From positions 4,329 through 68,328 of the forward strand of contig CAKUGT010000008.1 in NCBI GenBank assembly GCA_934654795.1: a stretch of DNA of 64,000 nt. Reading direction: 5' to 3'. Below the pieces are notes generated by a model, which did not search any database, was not told the DNA's origin, and saw only the letters and a list, made by a program, of their open reading frames with translations. Below are positions 49,303 through 57,703 of this stretch, in pieces. A program made the position numbers and the translations under genes. Source of the stretch: an uncultured Collinsella sp. Lineage in GTDB: Bacteria > Actinomycetota > Coriobacteriia > Coriobacteriales > Coriobacteriaceae. Each line of letters begins with the position of its first letter. The stretch's first letter is position 1.

Positions 49303-51603
49303 ATGTTCGCAGCTGCTATCTCGCTCGTCGGTCTTGCGGCGACCGTCTACCTTGTTTTGCGCGAAGCCAAGGCCATTCGCGCGCAGTCGGGCGCCGTCGC
49401 CAAGAGCGCTCTTGGATGGAGTGTCGCCTTTGGCCTGTTCCAGCTCTTTTTGACCATCTGGGGCGCTATTGGCCTCGTGGCGCAAAACGAGCCGCTCGCC
49501 TTTGTGATGCTCATCCTGACCAACGCCATCCTCACCGGCTGCGCTTGGGCAAGCATCGCACGCGACCGCATCGCCCCGCGCGTCTTTGCGTTTGCCGCGC
49601 CCGACGCCCCCGCCCCCACGGGCAAACTCGCCCGCCTACGCGGCGCCTTTGTGGGCCGCCCGCTCGTCGCCGCCGTCCTGTGCCTGCTGCTCGCCGGCGT
49701 CTTTGCGCTGCTGGGCATGGAGGTCTCGTCCAACCACGACTTTACCTGGGTCTACCCCCTGTGCATCCTGCTCGAGTGGGCCATCATCACCGCGCTCATG
49801 GCCGGCCTGTTCTTCCTGTTCCAGCGCCACGGCGCAGCTCCGGCCGTTCTGGCCTTCGCCCTCTTTGTCCTGGGCATTGCCGAGTTCTTCGTCATCACGT
49901 TTAAATCCATGCCCATCCAGCCGGGCGACCTCTCGGCCATCTCCACCGCCGCCGCGGTCGCCGGCAACGGCTACACCTTCTCGATCTCGCTGTTCTGCGT
50001 GCTGTCGATGGGCTTTACCGCCATCGGCATGCTGCTGTGCGAATACGCCGGCATCGTGGCGCCGCACCGCCAGAAGGGTGCCGCCAACGCCAAGCGCATG
50101 CTGCTCACCAACCTGCTCGTGGCCGTGCTGTGCCTGGGCGGCGTGACCGCGCACGTCACGCTCATCGACTACTACAACACCCTGGGCATCACTGTGTACA
50201 CCTGGCGCCCGCTCGAGAGCTACTGGCGCGAGGGCTACCTGCCCGCCTTTATTAGTGCGGCGCAGTCCATCAAGCCGCCTAAACCCGCCGATTACTCCGT
50301 CGACGACGCCAAGGCCACGCTCAAAAAATACGCCAAGGCCTACGACAAGTCCGATGCCGCCAAGAGCGATGAGCGCGCCGCAGCAAAGGAGCAGTTCGAT
50401 AGCGAGAAGCCCACGGTCATCGCCATCATGAACGAGACCTTCTCGGATCTGTCGATCTACCAGAACATGCGCGCCGGCTACGAGGGCCCGCAGTACTTTA
50501 AGAGCCTGTCCAACTGCCTCAGCCGCGGCAAGCTCTATGTGAGCGCCTACGGCGGCGGTACCGCCAATACCGAGTTTGAGTTTATGACCGGCAACTCCAT
50601 GGCCAACCTGGGCTCGGGCGTGTACCCCTACACCATCTACAACATGGAAACGACTGGGAACCTGGCAGAGCAGTTCAAATCGCTCGGATATTCCACCACG
50701 GCCATGCACCCCAACCACGCGACCAACTGGAACCGCGAGAACGTCTACAAGGACTTTGGCTTTGACCAGTTCCTGTCCATCAACGACTTCCAGGGCGCCG
50801 ACACCCTGCGCGGCATGGTGACCGACCAGGCGACCTACGACAAGATTCTTGAGTTGCTCAACCAGAACGCCGACCCACAGTTCATCTTCGACGTGACCAT
50901 GCAGAACCACTCGGGCTACGACACGGGCCTGGTGCCGCTCGACAAGCAGGTGCACCTGAACATCGACACGACCGATCTGGACGCCAAGACCGTCGAGGAC
51001 GGCACGCTGTCCGATGTCGACGAGTATGTCTCGTGCATCGAGCAGTCCGACCAGGCGTTGCGCTACTTCCTCAACGCCCTGAGCAAGCTCGACCGCAAGG
51101 TGGTCGTGGTGTTCTGGGGCGACCACCAGCCGTTCTTCCCGTCCAAGTTCAACGACAAGTGGTTTACCAACGAGGACGACGCCACCCACCAGGAGCGCTT
51201 GTGGCAGACCGACTACATCATTTGGGCTAACTACGACGTTGCCGGTTGTGACCAGACGAGCGAGGTCGACGACCTGTCCACCAACTACCTGTCCACCCAG
51301 CTGATGCAACTGATCGGCGCACCGCTGACCGACTACCAGAAAGCGCACATGACGCTGCGCGAATCGCTGCCCGCCATCAACTCCGTGGGCTACGAGGACG
51401 CCAGCCTGCGCTGGGCGCTCTCCTCCAACGTCACCGGTGACGACGCCGCTGCCGCAGCCGCCACCAAGGCGCGCGAGGATTACGCCAAGATGCAGTACTA
51501 CGAGATGTTCCGCGACGGCAAGAACGTCTACACCGAGCACTTCCAGACCGAGGCCAACGAGACCGACCCCAACCTGGCACCGGGTACGACCAAGATCAAG
51601 TAG
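49303..51603 (+). CDS. LTA-synthase-family sulfatase-domain membrane protein
   Basis: A 766-residue protein. The first 300 residues hold about seven membrane helices. An extracellular alkaline-phosphatase/sulfatase domain follows with metal Glu378 (NETFSD), catalytic Thr420 in GGGTANTEFEF, and Asp607/His608 (WGDHQPF). LtaS-like enzymes polymerise glycerol-phosphate onto glycolipid anchors. The C-terminal 60 residues are Ala-rich and hydrophilic. The ATG follows GAGGAG; a GTG five codons earlier is a weaker choice. Acceptor lipid unknown. Confidence 0.88.
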   Translation: MFAAAISLVGLAATVYLVLREAKAIRAQSGAVAKSALGWSVAFGLFQLFLTIWGAIGLVAQNEPLAFVMLILTNAILTGCAWASIARDRIAPRVFAFAAPDAPAPTGKLARLRGAFVGRPLVAAVLCLLLAGVFALLGMEVSSNHDFTWVYPLCILLEWAIITALMAGLFFLFQRHGAAPAVLAFALFVLGIAEFFVITFKSMPIQPGDLSAISTAAAVAGNGYTFSISLFCVLSMGFTAIGMLLCEYAGIVAPHRQKGAANAKRMLLTNLLVAVLCLGGVTAHVTLIDYYNTLGITVYTWRPLESYWREGYLPAFISAAQSIKPPKPADYSVDDAKATLKKYAKAYDKSDAAKSDERAAAKEQFDSEKPTVIAIMNETFSDLSIYQNMRAGYEGPQYFKSLSNCLSRGKLYVSAYGGGTANTEFEFMTGNSMANLGSGVYPYTIYNMETTGNLAEQFKSLGYSTTAMHPNHATNWNRENVYKDFGFDQFLSINDFQGADTLRGMVTDQATYDKILELLNQNADPQFIFDVTMQNHSGYDTGLVPLDKQVHLNIDTTDLDAKTVEDGTLSDVDEYVSCIEQSDQALRYFLNALSKLDRKVVVVFWGDHQPFFPSKFNDKWFTNEDDATHQERLWQTDYIIWANYDVAGCDQTSEVDDLSTNYLSTQLMQLIGAPLTDYQKAHMTLRESLPAINSVGYEDASLRWALSSNVTGDDAAAAAATKAREDYAKMQYYEMFRDGKNVYTEHFQTEANETDPNLAPGTTKIK

Positions 51604-51622
51604 CGGGTCTGTATCCCGGTTC

Positions 51623-51753
51623 GTCTGCCCGGGCGGCGCGGAATGTAAGATTCCCTGCTCGGACAGTCCTGCTCGCACGGAGAGCACATTAAGTGCTCTC
51701 CGGCTCGTGCGGAACTCGCGATGAACCTTACATTCCGCGCCGCCCGGGCAGAC
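51623..51753. repeat. Long hairpin IR-L flanking the surface-protein cassette
   Basis: GTCTGCCCGGGCGGCGCGGA.. (51623-51649) is exactly complementary to 51727-51753 (27 bp). The loop holds an inner hairpin GAGAGCAC-ATTAA-GTGCTCTC (51680-51700) and the block CGTGCGGAACTCGCGATGAAC, whose reverse complement lies in IR-R at 56681-56809. Confidence 0.88.
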
Positions 51754-51807
51754 GCCTCGGTGTTGGGGCGTGGCTTGCCATGAGGTACTCGCTACATATA
51801 TAAGCTG

Positions 51808-51830
51808 AAGGCCACGTTATGTGGCCTTTC
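51808..51830 (+). terminator. Terminator after the LTA-synthase-like gene
   Basis: AAGGCCAC-GTTAT-GTGGCCTT followed by TCTTG. The same stem sequence AAGGCCAC / GTGGCCTT forms the inner hairpin of IR-R at 56732-56754. Confidence 0.75.
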
Positions 51831-51838
51831 TTGTATCC

Positions 51839-52068
51839 GGAAAGTGTGTCCCGGAATTCTTGTCTGGAATGGGATGCAGTTTCCGCTTGGGGCCCGATTG
51901 GGAAAGTGCGTCCCACTTTGGGGGCTGATTCTGGGACGTGGTTTCCGGTTGGCTCTCATTGGGAAAGTGCGTCCCGGTCTGGGCGCTCAAACTGGGATGG
52001 ATTTTCCGGATGAGGGCTTGACGGAAAATGCGTCCCGTTCCGGGCGCTAATTGTGGGATGCAGTTTCC
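51839..52068. repeat. 61-bp tandem array, left of the surface-protein gene
   Basis: Four units. Each has GGGAAAGTGCGTCCC-type motifs (starts 51839, 51900, 51961, 52023) alternating with inverted GGGATGCAGTTTCC-type motifs (51871, 51933, 51994, 52055), a period of 61-62 bp. Spacers are about 15-18 bp. The period is not a multiple of three and the array lies in an intergenic gap, so it is probably not coding. A related array lies at 56360-56620. Confidence 0.85.
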
Positions 52069-52092
52069 GCTTGCAGAGTCTCCGCTCAACAG

Positions 52093-52130
52093 AAAACCCG
52101 GGTGGCCTGTTTTTTGGCTACCCAGGTTTT
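52093..52130 (-). terminator. Terminator of the surface-protein gene
   Basis: AAAACCCGGGTGGCC and GGCTACCCAGGTTTT form an imperfect stem with an eight-base T-rich loop; on the minus strand it ends in TTTT. It lies 27 bp past the stop codon. Confidence 0.65.
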
Positions 52131-52156
52131 ACTTTGTCGATATGTTCGACTGGCTG

Positions 52157-55100
52157 CTAGTGGGTCTTGCGGCGTTTGATCAGCATGATGAGGGCTATCA
52201 CTACGAGCGTTGCTCCCGCTGCTGCTGCGGTGGCGACTAGGGCGAATGTTTGGTCGCCGGTGTTTGCGAGGTTCTTCGCTGTGGTCGTAGTCTTGACCTT
52301 GGTGTCGGTCTTGGCTCCGTTGTCGGACTTGGGCTTGTCCGGGGTCGTCGGAGTCTCGGTGTCCTTTGAGCCTTCGGAGTCGGTGGGGCCGGCAGTGTTT
52401 ACCAGCGTATGGTCCAAGAACTTCTTGGCGCCCGCACTTGCCTGTGAGAACAGGCGGCGCGTGCGGATCGGGGTGGCATTCACCGTTGTGGGTGCTGTCT
52501 CCTCGGCCGCGATATTCACGAGCGTCACGCCGGTATCGAGGCCAATGTTGCTGTATCCCACGTGGCAGTAGTACTGCGCGCCGTCATCGTTTGCAGTCAG
52601 GTCAAGCTCAAGTGTTGAGGCCGTTCCGGCCGGGAGGCTGCCATCGGCACCAACGCGCTGGAACGCGGTCTCGCCGCGGCCCTTGCGATACCAGATATAT
52701 TGCGGCGCCCACTCTGTTTCGCTGTCGTCGGCACCGCGCTCCGTCACATGGCCGATCGCCGAGAGCGTCAGGTGGCTTCCCGCCGCGCGCTCAACCGAGG
52801 AATCGTATTCGATGCTCGACCCCTCCTCAACATCCGCCGCAGGTCCGCTCACGGTCATCGTCATGCCGTCGGGCATGGTCTTGACCGTGATGATTGCCGA
52901 GCGAATACCCGTCTCAATCGTAGATCCGTTCTTAACGGCGGCAATGGCGAATCGGTACTCCGTATTCGGCAACAGCCCATCCCACTTAAGCGAGGTCTGC
53001 GTGTTGTCGGCGATCTTCCAGCTGTTGACGACCGCGTCCGCCGCATTGCTCTGCAGCATGCCCACGCCGTAGCTAAAGCCGCTCTTGTTTGCGAGTACAT
53101 CGTCCCAGCTAAACGTAACGCTGGTCGAATCGACGGCGTTTGCCGTAAAGCCCGTTACGGCCGGCGCGTCTGGCATCTCGACGTTCTTAACGTCATAGCC
53201 CACGATCCAGAACTGATCGGTGTCCTTGGTGCCGAGTTTGTCGCCCGAGCCGTCCTCAAACTTGTTGACATCCACCGCGTTGACGCCCAGGCGCCACGCA
53301 AAGCCGTACTTATCCTTCGCGGCCTCGGGCAGGTTGTCGACGGTGCCGCCGTATTCGGTCGATTCACTCGAGGAGTTACCCGTAGTAAAGCCGGCGTTGG
53401 CACCAAAGCACAGGCCGCCAAATAACTCGTGCTTTGCAAGCTTCGCGCCCATGACAACGCTGCCGTTCAGCGTCAAGCCGAGCTCGAGCTCTTGCTCCTT
53501 GCCTTCCTCGACTTCGATGGTCTGCTCAATACTCGCTCCCGACTGCGCGACGGCGCCGTTAAACCCATCGTGCGTGTAGGCGCGCGTCACGCCAGGCTTG
53601 CCCAGACCAAAGGAATCCCCAACAGGAGTCTCGCCGTTGAGCGTCGTTTGATAGGTTCCGGGCTCTCCCGAGCGGTTGGTCAAAAAGTGGCTGAGCGGCG
53701 TCATGTTGTGCTGCTTGGCAACGCGGTCATAGGCCTCGACATTAACGACCGAGGTCTGCGCGCCGAGCGACACGGGCGCCGCCATCACGCCCTTGCCGCC
53801 AGTTTCCTCATTTTCGATCTCGTACTCGTAATAGACCATCGGAATCGTATAGAGCACGGCCTTGTCGCCCTCGCCGGCATGCGACTCGTAGCTTACGCTG
53901 GTGCTGACCGTGCGTTCGCTCTGGTAGTCATAGCTTCCCTCGGCGGCAAAATCAACCGAAGCATTCATCGCCACCAGGGGCGGACCGGTTTGTACCTCGA
54001 CGGCAACGCCCAACTCGGCACCGATGGTATAGCCCTGGGTTTCCCCCGTGCCCTTTCCCTCTCCGTATGACGTACCACCCAGCACCAGATAGCCGTATGC
54101 CTGCTCCAGATCCTCAACATAGGGAGCATCCTGCAGCACGGCGAGCACGCGCGGGTTGGTATAGACCTTGTAGCGGTCCTTGTACGTAATCTTGACGCTG
54201 TCGTTGTCGACATCGGGCAGCGCGAGCGAGATAAACGTGCCGTAGGTAGTGCCGCGACGGTTGCTCTCGCTAATCACCTGCTCCTCGCCGCGGCGTACCT
54301 TTCCGTTCTCGTCGAGCGAAAAATGCGAGGCGGTCATCCAATAGTAGTCATCGTTCTTGCGCAGGTCCTCGTCGCGGTGCTTGCCCACTACGGCGATAAA
54401 GCTCTCGTTATAGCGGTCCGAACCCGAGACGCTGCCCGCCTTAACGTCGCTGATCCACACCTGCTCGATACCCTTGTGGTCATGCTTGTTGCTACTGTTG
54501 TATTGCTGGCCGCTCATGCTCATGGTTCCGACCATGGAACCCAAGCCCTGGGCCCCGCTCTGCGCCGTGTTGCAGGCAAAGTCGCGGAACACATCGCCGC
54601 CCACGAGTACCTCGTCGACCGCCGGCTGCTCAGACAGACCGTCAAGGTTGGCAGTGGCAAGGGCAATAGGCGCCAAGGTGCACGGATAGCGCTTATCCTG
54701 AGCACTATCCTTCCATGCGCTGCTGGGCACATGCATCAGTCCATAGGAGGCAAGGAGCCCGTCTCTGTATTCCTTGCAATCGGATAGTTTGAACTCGCCA
54801 GACTCCGAGTCAAAATACGCGTAGCGGTACAGCGCGCCGTACAGCTCCTTGCTGCCGTCATAGGCGTCGTAATCAAAAGCGCTGCGTTGCCAGTCATAGC
54901 CCGCAAGAATAAGGCCCGTGACGGTTTCACCCGTCTTCTTTCCTTCTTCATCGTAGGCGGCAAACGTGCCGAATGTCGCATTCGCGGCAACCATGGTCTT
55001 GCCGTTCGCGGAGAGGGAGATTGCGCCCGCGTCACCCAGAGCATCGACATGGACGAGTGCACCCTTGGATGCATCCCACGAGAACAGCTCGCAATGCGTT

Positions 55101-56236
55101 GACTTGGCGATATTCTTTTTGCCGTAGGGTGCCGAGACCACGATGGCGAGGTCATCGCAAAAATCGCGGTCGAGGTCTCCGGCCGCCAGCGAAACGACAG
55201 GAGCTGACTGCAGCTGCGTCCAAGAGTCGTTCCCGCCCTCGTTGTGCGTGGTGTAGTCCGCGGCGTTACCGGCGTCGATTTTGACGACACTCTGCCTCCA
55301 GTTGCCGCCCTCCAGGTCGTACATATCGACTACAGCCTTACGCACGCCGCTCTCGTCGACATAGCAGCCCGCATAGACAAAAAGCTCGTCCACGCCGTCA
55401 CCATCGACATCGCCCGCCTCGACATCAAAGACGGCGTCGTGCTCTTGCAGGTAGCCGGCGTTCAGATACTTAAAACGGCCTCCGTCCATCATATTGGTGT
55501 TGACCGTCACCGGCAGGCGTGTATCGAGAGTGCGCATACGCCCGTTGCTAAACGAGTAGAGGACCAGCTCGACCTTTCCGGCGTACGACTTGCCGTCGAT
55601 CGTCGTGGAGGAACTGTCGCCGTAGGCACGAAGCTCGGCAACGCGGCTCTTTTTGCCTGTACTGGCATCGCTGCAGAACTCAACACTTGTGGCGTGAATG
55701 CCCGAGAAACCGTTATTGTCGTTGGCGAGCACTGTCGAGGACCCATTGTTACTTAGGTACGACCAGTCGCCGCCGCCGTAATCGCTGTGCTTGTAGAGGT
55801 CGCTGTTCGTATCGAAATTGTTGACGTTTTGCCAGAACTTTGCGGCGCCCCACACACTTCCATAGCCATCGGTGAGTTTGCTGCTGCCGCCAATATCGCC
55901 GCGCTCGACGTTCTCGAGCTTGTCGCGCAGAGTGTAGCGATTGCCATGGCTACCGTTAGCTGCCATATAGACCTCGCTGCGCGTGGCAAACGTCGTGGGG
56001 GTATCAGTGGAATAGGGGCCAACGGTATCGGCCGGAATGTCCTCGTTCGTGCCCAGGCCCAGGTCGCTATAGTCCTGCTCGGTCATATCGGTGATTGCGG
56101 GCGTGTCGGCCGCCTGAGCAACCTGGGGTGTGGCCGTGAAGCAGGCGGCGCTCGTGGCGATCAACGCAGCAAGCGCCGCCGTCCCAACAAGCGGGATTTT
56201 CGACAACCGACGAATGTGGGGGTATGGAACGTGCAT
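52157..56236 (-). CDS. Large sortase-anchored surface protein (FG-GAP/FN3-like)
   Basis: A 1,359-residue exported protein. Signal peptide at residues 1-43 (LSKIPLVGTAALAALIATSA ... AQA). An N-terminal FG-GAP/VCBS-like half has DVDGDGVDELFVYAG and DLDRDFCDDLAIV calcium-type repeats. A central region rich in Thr, Ser and Gly has alternating beta-strands (about 750-1010: YDYQSERTVSTSVSYESH). FN3-like (about 1050-1140) and Ig-like domains follow. The sorting signal is LANTG (1323-1327), a hydrophobic helix and a KRRK tail. The ATG follows GCGAGGTCTCCC. Function unknown; adhesin or toxin-like roles are possible. Confidence 0.87.
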   Translation of the reverse strand: MHVPYPHIRRLSKIPLVGTAALAALIATSAACFTATPQVAQAADTPAITDMTEQDYSDLGLGTNEDIPADTVGPYSTDTPTTFATRSEVYMAANGSHGNRYTLRDKLENVERGDIGGSSKLTDGYGSVWGAAKFWQNVNNFDTNSDLYKHSDYGGGDWSYLSNNGSSTVLANDNNGFSGIHATSVEFCSDASTGKKSRVAELRAYGDSSSTTIDGKSYAGKVELVLYSFSNGRMRTLDTRLPVTVNTNMMDGGRFKYLNAGYLQEHDAVFDVEAGDVDGDGVDELFVYAGCYVDESGVRKAVVDMYDLEGGNWRQSVVKIDAGNAADYTTHNEGGNDSWTQLQSAPVVSLAAGDLDRDFCDDLAIVVSAPYGKKNIAKSTHCELFSWDASKGALVHVDALGDAGAISLSANGKTMVAANATFGTFAAYDEEGKKTGETVTGLILAGYDWQRSAFDYDAYDGSKELYGALYRYAYFDSESGEFKLSDCKEYRDGLLASYGLMHVPSSAWKDSAQDKRYPCTLAPIALATANLDGLSEQPAVDEVLVGGDVFRDFACNTAQSGAQGLGSMVGTMSMSGQQYNSSNKHDHKGIEQVWISDVKAGSVSGSDRYNESFIAVVGKHRDEDLRKNDDYYWMTASHFSLDENGKVRRGEEQVISESNRRGTTYGTFISLALPDVDNDSVKITYKDRYKVYTNPRVLAVLQDAPYVEDLEQAYGYLVLGGTSYGEGKGTGETQGYTIGAELGVAVEVQTGPPLVAMNASVDFAAEGSYDYQSERTVSTSVSYESHAGEGDKAVLYTIPMVYYEYEIENEETGGKGVMAAPVSLGAQTSVVNVEAYDRVAKQHNMTPLSHFLTNRSGEPGTYQTTLNGETPVGDSFGLGKPGVTRAYTHDGFNGAVAQSGASIEQTIEVEEGKEQELELGLTLNGSVVMGAKLAKHELFGGLCFGANAGFTTGNSSSESTEYGGTVDNLPEAAKDKYGFAWRLGVNAVDVNKFEDGSGDKLGTKDTDQFWIVGYDVKNVEMPDAPAVTGFTANAVDSTSVTFSWDDVLANKSGFSYGVGMLQSNAADAVVNSWKIADNTQTSLKWDGLLPNTEYRFAIAAVKNGSTIETGIRSAIITVKTMPDGMTMTVSGPAADVEEGSSIEYDSSVERAAGSHLTLSAIGHVTERGADDSETEWAPQYIWYRKGRGETAFQRVGADGSLPAGTASTLELDLTANDDGAQYYCHVGYSNIGLDTGVTLVNIAAEETAPTTVNATPIRTRRLFSQASAGAKKFLDHTLVNTAGPTDSEGSKDTETPTTPDKPKSDNGAKTDTKVKTTTTAKNLANTGDQTFALVATAAAAGATLVVIALIMLIKRRKTH

Positions 56237-56359
56237 GGGAGACCTCGCTTTACTCGAGTGGAGTCGGCTCATTTGCTCAAATGCTACGCCTGACACCCAA
56301 AATTCCGTGTCTCATTTTCGCCAACGGCGTGTCTCATTTTTGAGAATCCGAGATGCCGC

Positions 56360-56620
56360 GGAAATCTTATCCCAGCTCAAAGGCCATTTCTGGGATGTAT
56401 TTTCCGTCGAGTGCCTCATCGGGAAACTGCATCCCATTTCAAGCGTCGATTCTGGGACGCACTTTCCCCTTAGACCCTCAACCGGAAACCGCATCCCACT
56501 TTGAGCCTCGATTCTGGGACACACTTTCCCCAAGGCTGCCAACGGGAAACCGCATCCCATTCCAAAGGCAAATTCCGGGACGCACTTTCCGAAAGCCTGC
56601 CCATCCGGAAAGCCCGTCTC
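56360..56620. repeat. 61-bp tandem array, right of the surface-protein gene
   Basis: About four and a half units with GGGAAACTGCATCCC-type motifs at 56360, 56421, 56483, 56544 and 56607 and inverted GGGACGCACTTTCCC-type motifs at 56392, 56454, 56516 and 56577. Some spacers match the left array directly (CCCACTTTGAGCCTCGATTC against CCCACTTTGGGGGCTGATTC), so both arrays share orientation. Confidence 0.85.
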
Positions 56621-56680
56621 ACTTTGGACGCATCCGGGCACGGAACCATCGACCTATCAGGCCTCCCATCAATAAAGAGG

Positions 56681-56809
56681 CGTCCTCCCGGACGGCGGGG
56701 CACGAAGTTCATCGCGAGTTCCGCACGCAAAGAAGGCCACTTAATGTGGCCTTCGTCTTGCGCAGGACTGTAGAGCAAGGAACTTCGTGCCCCGATGCCC
56801 GGGAGGACG
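56681..56809. repeat. Long hairpin IR-R flanking the surface-protein cassette
   Basis: Arms 56681-56710 and 56780-56809 (CGTCCTCCCGG...CACGAAGTTC) are nearly complementary, with a few mismatches. The inner hairpin AAGGCCAC-TTAAT-GTGGCCTT is at 56732-56754. The block GTTCATCGCGAGTTCCGCACG is the exact reverse complement of a block in IR-L. Confidence 0.87.
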
Positions 56810-56851
56810 TTACATTTAGAAAGATGGACCGACCGCCGTCAGCGATGGGAG

Positions 56852-57403
56852 CTACTCCCCCAGCACGGCCTTTTTGGCGGCTGCAGCCATGTTGTCCAGA
56901 TCCTCCTTGGTGGGGTGATCCTTTGCGGCAACCCAGTTGTCGAGCAGCATCTTAAAGCGGGCATTGTCGGGATCCTGCTCGAGCATGGCCTCGTAGCGTT
57001 GCTTGACCGCGGGGCCCATCTTGCCCTGGCACATGGCCCAGCCCGCAAGCTCGGCGTCATCGGCCAAATTGGAGGTCACGCGATCGATAATCTGCTGATA
57101 ATAGCTCTGGTCGGCGCCAAAACCGCAGGTACCAAAGAGGAAAACGCGCTTGCCGTGCAGAGCGGAGAGCAACGCCGCGACCGAAGGCGTGCATGCGCCC
57201 TTGTCGCACCAAAAACCGACGAGCACCGTGTCGGCCGCGCAGGCGCCCTGCGCCTCGAGCACAACCTGCTCTGCATCCGCGTCGTCGCTCAACGCCGCGG
57301 CATGAATAAACTCAACGCCCGCAGCCTGCAGGGCACGCTTGATCGCGCCCGAAACCATCCTGGTATTACCGCTCTTGCTGTTAACCACCAAAGAGCATGT
57401 CAT
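56852..57403 (-). CDS. Flavodoxin-fold protein
   Basis: A 183-residue protein. The N-terminal SKSGNTRMVSGAIKRAL is the FMN-phosphate loop of flavodoxins, and GFWCDKGACTPSVAALL with VFLFGTCGFGADQSYY are the later FMN-ring loops. The last 50 residues form a helical extension (EQDPDNARFKMLLDNWVAAKDHPT). It probably carries electrons to a partner reductase that is not encoded nearby. An alternative GTG start lies two codons upstream. Confidence 0.78.
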   Translation of the reverse strand: MTCSLVVNSKSGNTRMVSGAIKRALQAAGVEFIHAAALSDDADAEQVVLEAQGACAADTVLVGFWCDKGACTPSVAALLSALHGKRVFLFGTCGFGADQSYYQQIIDRVTSNLADDAELAGWAMCQGKMGPAVKQRYEAMLEQDPDNARFKMLLDNWVAAKDHPTKEDLDNMAAAAKKAVLGE

Positions 57404-57663
57404 AGTCACGTTGCCTCGTTTCCCCCAAAACTAAAGCCACTAATGCAATTTATTAGATGAATATCTTAGTACTAACGTGACAGATGTAAACCACCGTCTG
57501 CCGATTGGCGACGCAGGCGACATCTTTGGACAAAAGCCCGCGACGCAAGCCCCATACTTTTTAAAATTTGGGACAGTCAAGCGGCCCTGCCCCCGAATCA
57601 ATGACAATCGTCACCACAAATTACCGTTAATCGTCACCACGCTGCAGGTAGAATGCGTAATCT

Positions 57664-57694
57664 TGGGACAAACTAACCTGATTAATTTGTCCCA
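57664..57694. repeat. Hairpin in the gap between the ABC genes and the flavodoxin-like gene
   Basis: TGGGACAAA and TTTGTCCCA arms enclose 13 bp, just past the 3' end of the second ABC gene. The remaining 300-bp gap holds two copies of ATCGTCACCAC (near 57611 and 57633) and the flavodoxin promoter side; no gene is seen. Confidence 0.5.
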
Positions 57695-57703
57695 CGCACC
57701 TGC

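Noticed and set aside
51839..52068. CRISPR array
   Set aside because: The motif alternates in orientation, spacers are only about 15-18 bp and similar to each other, and no cas genes are near. It is a tandem array, not CRISPR.
56312..56641. Small protein with CVPE/GCGFP repeats read from the right array
   Set aside because: The open frame results from repeat composition; the 61-62-bp period is not a multiple of three, there is no ribosome site, and the opposite strand is also partly open.
56852..57403. BilS, the flavodoxin partner of bilirubin reductase
   Set aside because: Flavodoxin fold fits, but no bilR-like reductase is nearby, so the specific name is not supported.
57477..57703. Short coding gene in the gap before the second ABC pair
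   Set aside because: The open frame has no ribosome site or conserved features and overlaps inverted and direct repeats that look regulatory.
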